Source: Planctomycetota bacterium (GTDB lineage: Bacteria; Planctomycetota; Planctomycetia; Planctomycetales; Planctomycetaceae). From it: a DNA stretch of 5,614 nucleotides. The DNA is taken from contig JAPLOC010000362.1 in NCBI GenBank assembly GCA_026692825.1, positions 1 to 5,614 on the forward strand, given 5' to 3'. How positions within the stretch are numbered: position 1 is the stretch's first letter; every line of letters begins with the position of its first letter. Below, piece after piece: positions 1 to 3,030 of the stretch. The translations under genes and the position numbers were made by a program. The notes under the pieces are model-generated. The model worked only from the letters and a program-made list of their open reading frames with translations, was not told the DNA's origin and searched no databases.

Positions 1-456
1 CTGGCACATTTCCAAAGCCCCTATCATCGCGGGCGGATCCCCCATTCGACCCTGGCCCACGAAGCGGAAAGTCGCGTGTGTGGCGATCTCGTCCGCCTGG
101 AATTGGTATTGGACGCCACACTGCACATCCGGGAAGCGTGGTTCGACGGTCGGGGTTGCGCCATCAGCCAGGCGGCCGCGTCGCTCCTCGCCCAGTTGAT
201 CGAGGGGAAGTCCGCTGTCGAACTGCGCGGATTTCAGAGCGACGATATGCTGGCACTGCTGGGGGTCCGCCTGAGTTCGGCACGTCGCGGCTGCGGATTA
301 TTGCCGTGGGAGGTGCTGCAGTCCCTCCTCGACCAACCTCCCCTCCCGCCCCTCCCTAGCCAGGGCGCGGCCCTGGACCCGGTTCGAGCTACCGCTCGGA
401 GTTGGGATCGACCGCTACGGGTGTTCGCTTGTGATTTGCGAATTGCCATAACTTGA
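1..456 (+). CDS. NifU/SufU-type iron-sulfur cluster assembly scaffold protein (5' end missing)
   Basis: The frame is open from base 1 to a TGA at 454-456; the start lies left of the window, and the GTG at 76 is internal because conserved sequence precedes it. Numbering from base 1, the NifU N-terminal fold is visible: H3-F4 and P7-Y8-H9-R10-G11 (the usual 'P.N.G' loop), C27-G28-D29, G52-C53-A54-I55-S56, and C98 in 'RRGCGLLPWEVL'. The three cysteines plus D29 are the metal/cluster ligands of IscU and SufU. The sequence after the third Cys resembles SufU ('C.TL.W..L'). The 45-residue gap between the second and third Cys is close to IscU and lacks the long SufU insertion, so I call the family but not the gene symbol. 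In this family the protein assembles or relays Fe-S clusters or sulfur in the cytoplasm, supplied by a cysteine desulfurase; no desulfurase gene is in view. The last 40 or so residues (from about P112) are a Pro/Arg-rich extension unlike the family and run into a dispersed repeat. Confidence 0.85.
   Translation: MAHFQSPYHRGRIPHSTLAHEAESRVCGDLVRLELVLDATLHIREAWFDGRGCAISQAAASLLAQLIEGKSAVELRGFQSDDMLALLGVRLSSARRGCGLLPWEVLQSLLDQPPLPPLPSQGAALDPVRATARSWDRPLRVFACDLRIAIT
360..376. other. Perfect GC-rich hairpin inside the 3' extension of the scaffold gene
   Basis: CCAGGGC-GCG-GCCCTGG forms a 7-bp perfect stem with a 3-base loop. No T-run follows (the next bases are ACCC), so a canonical intrinsic terminator is not supported. 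It lies just after the point where a family-length scaffold protein would end (around base 335), so it may be a remnant of the original 3' end. Confidence 0.4.
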
Positions 457-562
457 ATCTGCACAACCCGTTGCGGTTGACGCATTGCTCGCGCCTGTAT
501 ACGCCCGTGCGCTTTTCCGTGGCCAAAAACGAAAGGTTGGCTGGTGGGTGGCCCTAGCCTTG
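445..562 (+). repeat. 118-bp dispersed repeat, copy 1 (direct repeat of 1254-1371)
   Basis: It aligns without gaps to 1254-1371. By hand count 91 of 118 bases match. The right half (498-562) matches at 58 of 65 bases, including a 19-base identical block, TATACGCCCGTGCGCTTTT. The left half is weaker (33 of 53). The repeat overlaps the last 12 bases of the scaffold gene, including its TGA stop. The two copies lie 809 bp apart in the same orientation with the methyltransferase-like gene between them. Long antisense ORFs through the element are rich in Arg, Ser and Pro and look non-coding. I believe it is one of the short interspersed families common in planctomycete genomes; that is inference, as only two copies are visible here. 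Confidence 0.75.
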
Positions 563-580
563 CTGACCAATGCCACCCGC
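544..580. other. Inverted-repeat hairpin at the right end of repeat copy 1
   Basis: GGTGGGTGGC pairs with GCCACCCGC across a 19-base loop: GGGTGGC (546-552) against GCCACCC (572-578), extended by T545-G579 wobble and G544-C580. No T-run follows. It lies in the leader between the scaffold gene and the methyltransferase-like gene, about 60 bases before the latter's ATG. Confidence 0.35.
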
Positions 581-623
581 ACTTGAAATTCGGCGTCAGC
601 ATCGAAATGATAGGAAGCGTCCT

Positions 624-628
624 GGAGA
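624..628 (+). promoter_or_regulatory. Probable Shine-Dalgarno for the gene starting at 641
   Basis: GGAGA lies 12 bases before the ATG at 641, slightly longer than the ideal spacing. It supports 641 over other starts; the earlier in-frame region has no conserved protein sequence. Confidence 0.4.
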
Positions 629-640
629 GATCGGTGCCGC

Positions 641-1243
641 ATGGGTCATATTTTCACTTCCCCACTGGACCGCTTGGCGGAGCATTGTGCGTACGAACTG
701 GGCTTGGAGACGTTTGTCGAAACTGGGACGTTTCGCGGTGAGAGCGCCGGTTGGGCTGCCGAGCGGTTTGATGACGTGATTACGATCGAGCGGAAGCCAG
801 AGTTTTATGCGAAAGCGCGAGATAGTGCAGTGCACAGCAACATCGCGTTCCACTGCGGGCATTCCCCTTCGATATTGCCGACGATCGTGGCACTTCCTCA
901 GCCGAAACTCTTCTGGCTGGACGCCCATTGGTGCGGCGAACATGGCGAGTCGTGCGGCAGGGAGGAGCAATGTCCCATTGCCGACGAACTGACCGCACTT
1001 CAAAAAAGTACGATCAATGACGTCATCATGATCGACGACTTTCATATGTTCGCACTACCGCCCCCAGAACCCTTTCGAGCGGAACACTGGCCATCGCTGG
1101 ATGAAATCTTCGCCCTAACACGCAAGTTGCCGCAACAACGAATCTTTGTGGTAAGCGACGCGATCGTTTTGGCGGGGGGACAAATGGCCGAGTCGCTGGC
1201 TCAGTTCTTCCGGTTTCAATTGCGGCCTGTCGGTTCCTCCTGA
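641..1243 (+). CDS. SAM-dependent methyltransferase-like protein (class I fold)
   Basis: A complete gene of 200 residues, ATG to TGA. The Rossmann-type SAM site is visible at residues 25-35: F-V-E-T-G-T-F-R-G-E-S, a variant of the E/D-x-G-x-x-x-G motif I. It is followed by an acidic strand end, T48-I49-E50, which in this fold contacts the SAM ribose. Further blocks are G73-H-S-P-S-I-L-P80, F91-W-L-D-A-H-W97 and I129-M-I-D-D133, with P140-P-P142 after it. This order matches small class I methyltransferase-like proteins (Methyltransf_24-like) often found among polysaccharide or sugar-modification genes. The substrate cannot be read from the sequence. No signal peptide or membrane segment is present, so it should be cytoplasmic. 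It has no operon partner: the scaffold gene ends 184 bp upstream and no gene follows on this strand. It sits between two direct repeats. Fold confidence is high; actual methyltransferase activity is inferred. Confidence 0.75.
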   Translation: MGHIFTSPLDRLAEHCAYELGLETFVETGTFRGESAGWAAERFDDVITIERKPEFYAKARDSAVHSNIAFHCGHSPSILPTIVALPQPKLFWLDAHWCGEHGESCGREEQCPIADELTALQKSTINDVIMIDDFHMFALPPPEPFRAEHWPSLDEIFALTRKLPQQRIFVVSDAIVLAGGQMAESLAQFFRFQLRPVGSS

Positions 1244-1253
1244 TTCAAGAATC

Positions 1254-1371
1254 GCTATAACCTGAACCTACAGAACCGTTTGTAATCGACGAAATGTTCG
1301 AATGCATATACGCCCGTGCGCTTTTCTGCGGCCAAAAACGGGAGGTCGGCTGGTGGGTGGCTCCAGCCTTG
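1254..1371 (+). repeat. 118-bp dispersed repeat, copy 2 (direct repeat of 445-562)
   Basis: It is the gap-free partner of 445-562, starting 10 bp after the methyltransferase-like stop codon. Its right part holds TGGTGGGT (1351-1358), which has a perfect inverted match, ACCCACCA, at 1446-1453. The element may therefore extend to about 1453 here, whereas copy 1 is shorter and closes its stem at 580. The antisense reading of 1245-1454 is open but looks like the same low-complexity Arg/Ser/Pro translation seen through copy 1, so I do not call a gene. Confidence 0.75.
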
Positions 1372-1901
1372 GTTCGAAGAAGATCGTGACGAATGCCGAG
1401 GAACGACGACGGTTGGTGAAAGCTGGACGTGGACTCGGGAAGGCGACCCACCAATTGGTTTCGATCATGACCTCCCCGAGAAAGACGCTGTTCGAAAGGT
1501 TACCAAACCCGGCATGTGCTTGGCAAGTCGCCGCACCTCGTTTACAGGGTGAGACTTGAGGGGTTTGAGTTCTCTCTCGGGGTTCGTCGAAAAGAACCAG
1601 TTGTCTTCGAATCGGTAGTCTGTGGATTGACGGCCAGTGTGGAGCGAGTTGAGGACGCAATCCCTGCATCAAACTGCGTTTTCGCTCATTCCGCGTCCCA
1701 GCCCTCACGCCTACCGGTTTGCCGTCGGACAACGCAACAGTGACACTTCCCGGAAACCTTGGGCGGTGGATGCGGTGCGGTAGAGTTGCGGAATTGCACC
1801 CGGAATCTTGCCCCAATCGCCAAGACCGAAATCCGGGCGGTCCTCCGACCGAGTGGATTCCTCGGCTTGCGGATTGGCTACACTGCGTCGAACCTTTGCG
1901 A
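1372..1901. other. 530-bp tract with no convincing gene
   Basis: Several overlapping ORFs exist (for example + 1516-1743, + 1719-2234 and - 1268-1951), but none shows a recognisable domain, a convincing ribosome binding site or coding-like composition. They overlap each other and the flanking repeats. The first 80 bases probably belong to repeat copy 2, because an inverted partner of its right arm lies at 1446-1453. A small hairpin, CGGTC-CTCC-GACCG, occurs at 1838-1851. The tract could be further dispersed-repeat material or a decayed gene; I cannot distinguish these. Confidence 0.5.
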
Positions 1902-1981
1902 CACGATGCCGCGACTGCTCGACAGGATGTCGCCCCGCTTCCTCTCACCAACGCGGCCCCAACGAAATTCTATTTCCCGCT
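1902..1981 (+). repeat. 80-bp repeat, copy A (inverted partner of 2839-2918)
   Basis: Read on the + strand it matches the reverse complement of 2839-2918 without gaps at 69 of 80 bases by hand count. Shared blocks are CACGATGCCGCGAC, CGACAGGATGTCGCCCC and ACGAAATT. Its inner end lies 6 bp outside the stop codon of the LRR gene (1988-1990). It contains the small palindrome CGACA-GGA-TGTCG (1920-1932). Confidence 0.8.
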
Positions 1982-1987
1982 AGTACA

Positions 1988-2815
1988 TCACCTCGACCTA
2001 TATATCAGGATTGTTGGTGCGATTCGATTTGCTTGTGAGATTCCTAAATCCGTAACGCGGGTATTGTCAACATTAATCGACTTAACACTTGAACTCCCTG
2101 CAACAACTATTAACCCGCTGTCTGTGATTTTTGTTCCACTCAGGTATAAGTCTTGTATACGCGGCATTTTGATGATGCAATGCGCAGCCGAATCGGTGAT
2201 CGACGTGCCCGTAAGATCGAGATTCCGAAGTTGAGGTAATGATTCTAGTTCGGCGACTCCTTTGTCGGTCACTTGAGTGTATCCCAAATTCAAGCATTCG
2301 AGATTTGTCAACCCCTTCAGATGCTGAATGTCGGAATCACTCAACGGGGTTCCAAGAAGACTCAGATACTGAAGGTGAGTAAAGCGTTGAAGCTGGGACG
2401 CCCCGGTTGATGTAAGCGGAACTCGGACGAGGCTGAGATGAGTTAGACACGAGACATTAGAGATTTGTCCAAGCCCTGCCCCCGTCACCTGTGTACGGTC
2501 GAGATTTAGCGATGCTATCGAATTGAACGATGAGAGGTGACTGATCTGGTCATCACCGAATACTCGATCATCTAGATCTACTCCGGTCGGAGTTTTCCCA
2601 AAGTCATCAAGTGAGACGGGACTGAAGAATCCAAACAATAGACTTTGGTGTCGGGATTCCATCTCTAGGTGAGCGCCGACCGCGCGGAGTGCACAAATTG
2701 ATCTATACTGACTGCCAAGCGTCATCACAATTGTTGACACTAAGTATACGACGAATGCCATAACGATCACGCATATGCTCGTGACAATCGAATGTTTGTG
2801 GTGGTTTGTGCACAT
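1988..2815 (-). CDS. Membrane-anchored leucine-rich repeat protein
   Basis: A complete gene of 275 residues. Residues 9-34 form one strongly hydrophobic segment (S-I-V-T-S-I-C-V-I-V-M-A-F...), a signal anchor that starts close to the ATG and so supports this start. A short linker region (38-95) leads to seven LRRs of exactly 24 residues: 99-122, 123-146, 147-170, 171-194, 195-218, 219-242 and 243-266, then a stub. The consensus is roughly L..L.L..T.VTD.G...L..L, clearest in 'NLECLNLGYTQVTDKG'. Such LRRs form binding solenoids and no catalytic domain is attached; the binding partner is unknown. The LRR part is probably extracytoplasmic, by inference from the anchor. The minus-strand sequence before the ATG (CACACGACAACCAACC) shows no Shine-Dalgarno. 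The gene is AT-richer than its neighbours (23 of 60 bases are G/C at 2101-2160) and is closely bracketed by an inverted repeat. It lies 215 bp downstream of the Rhs gene on the same strand. Confidence 0.85.
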   Translation of the reverse strand: MCTNHHKHSIVTSICVIVMAFVVYLVSTIVMTLGSQYRSICALRAVGAHLEMESRHQSLLFGFFSPVSLDDFGKTPTGVDLDDRVFGDDQISHLSSFNSIASLNLDRTQVTGAGLGQISNVSCLTHLSLVRVPLTSTGASQLQRFTHLQYLSLLGTPLSDSDIQHLKGLTNLECLNLGYTQVTDKGVAELESLPQLRNLDLTGTSITDSAAHCIIKMPRIQDLYLSGTKITDSGLIVVAGSSSVKSINVDNTRVTDLGISQANRIAPTILIYRSR

Positions 2816-2838
2816 GGTTGGTTGTCGTGTGCTGGCTC

Positions 2839-2918
2839 AGCGGAAAATGGAATTTCGTCGGAACGGCGTTGATGAGAGGAACTGGGGCGACATCCTGTCG
2901 GGAAGTCGCGGCATCGTG
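2839..2918 (-). repeat. 80-bp repeat, copy B (inverted partner of 1902-1981)
   Basis: This is the reverse-complement partner of copy A (69 of 80 bases match). It occupies the leader of the LRR gene, with its inner end 23 bp before the ATG at 2815. Read on the minus strand, the copy runs toward the LRR gene, as copy A does from the other side. Similarity beyond the outer ends is weak. No convincing target-site duplication is seen; only a shared GCGA occurs outside both outer ends (1898-1901 and 2921-2924). Confidence 0.8.
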
Positions 2919-2924
2919 CCGCGA
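2888..2924. other. Two adjacent perfect hairpins at the outer part of repeat copy B
   Basis: The first is CGACA-TCC-TGTCG (2888-2900), a 5-bp stem. The second is CGCGGCA-TCG-TGCCGCG (2907-2923), a 7-bp stem extended to 8 bp by T2906-A2924. Neither is followed by a T-run on either strand, so neither is called a terminator. Copy A keeps the first hairpin with a complementary loop but only a weakened form of the second. Confidence 0.45.
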
Positions 2925-3030
2925 AAGTCTCACCTGCTTCCGAACCCTGTCGGACGTGTTGTGTTAGGGGCTCTTAGTGAGATCTGCACAATGCATGTCG
3001 TCGCTGCTATGCTTTGTCATTATCTATGTG

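Noticed and set aside
360..376. Rho-independent terminator
   Set aside because: The stem is perfect but no T-run follows on either strand, and it lies inside the open frame.
234..602. Minus-strand frames at 234-602 and 415-642
   Set aside because: They are antisense to the scaffold gene and the 118-bp repeat. The similar peptide also read through copy 2 reflects repeat DNA, not a protein family.
1268..1951. 227-codon open frame on the minus strand
   Set aside because: It is Arg/Ser/Pro-rich with no domain, runs through repeat copy 2 and into repeat copy A, and overlaps frames on the other strand. It looks like an accidental reading of GC-rich non-coding DNA.
1898..2924. Target-site duplication (GCGA) flanking the inverted repeats
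   Set aside because: Only 4 bases match, and they sit at unequal distances from the repeat ends (directly abutting on the left, two bases out on the right), so this is not evidence of transposition.
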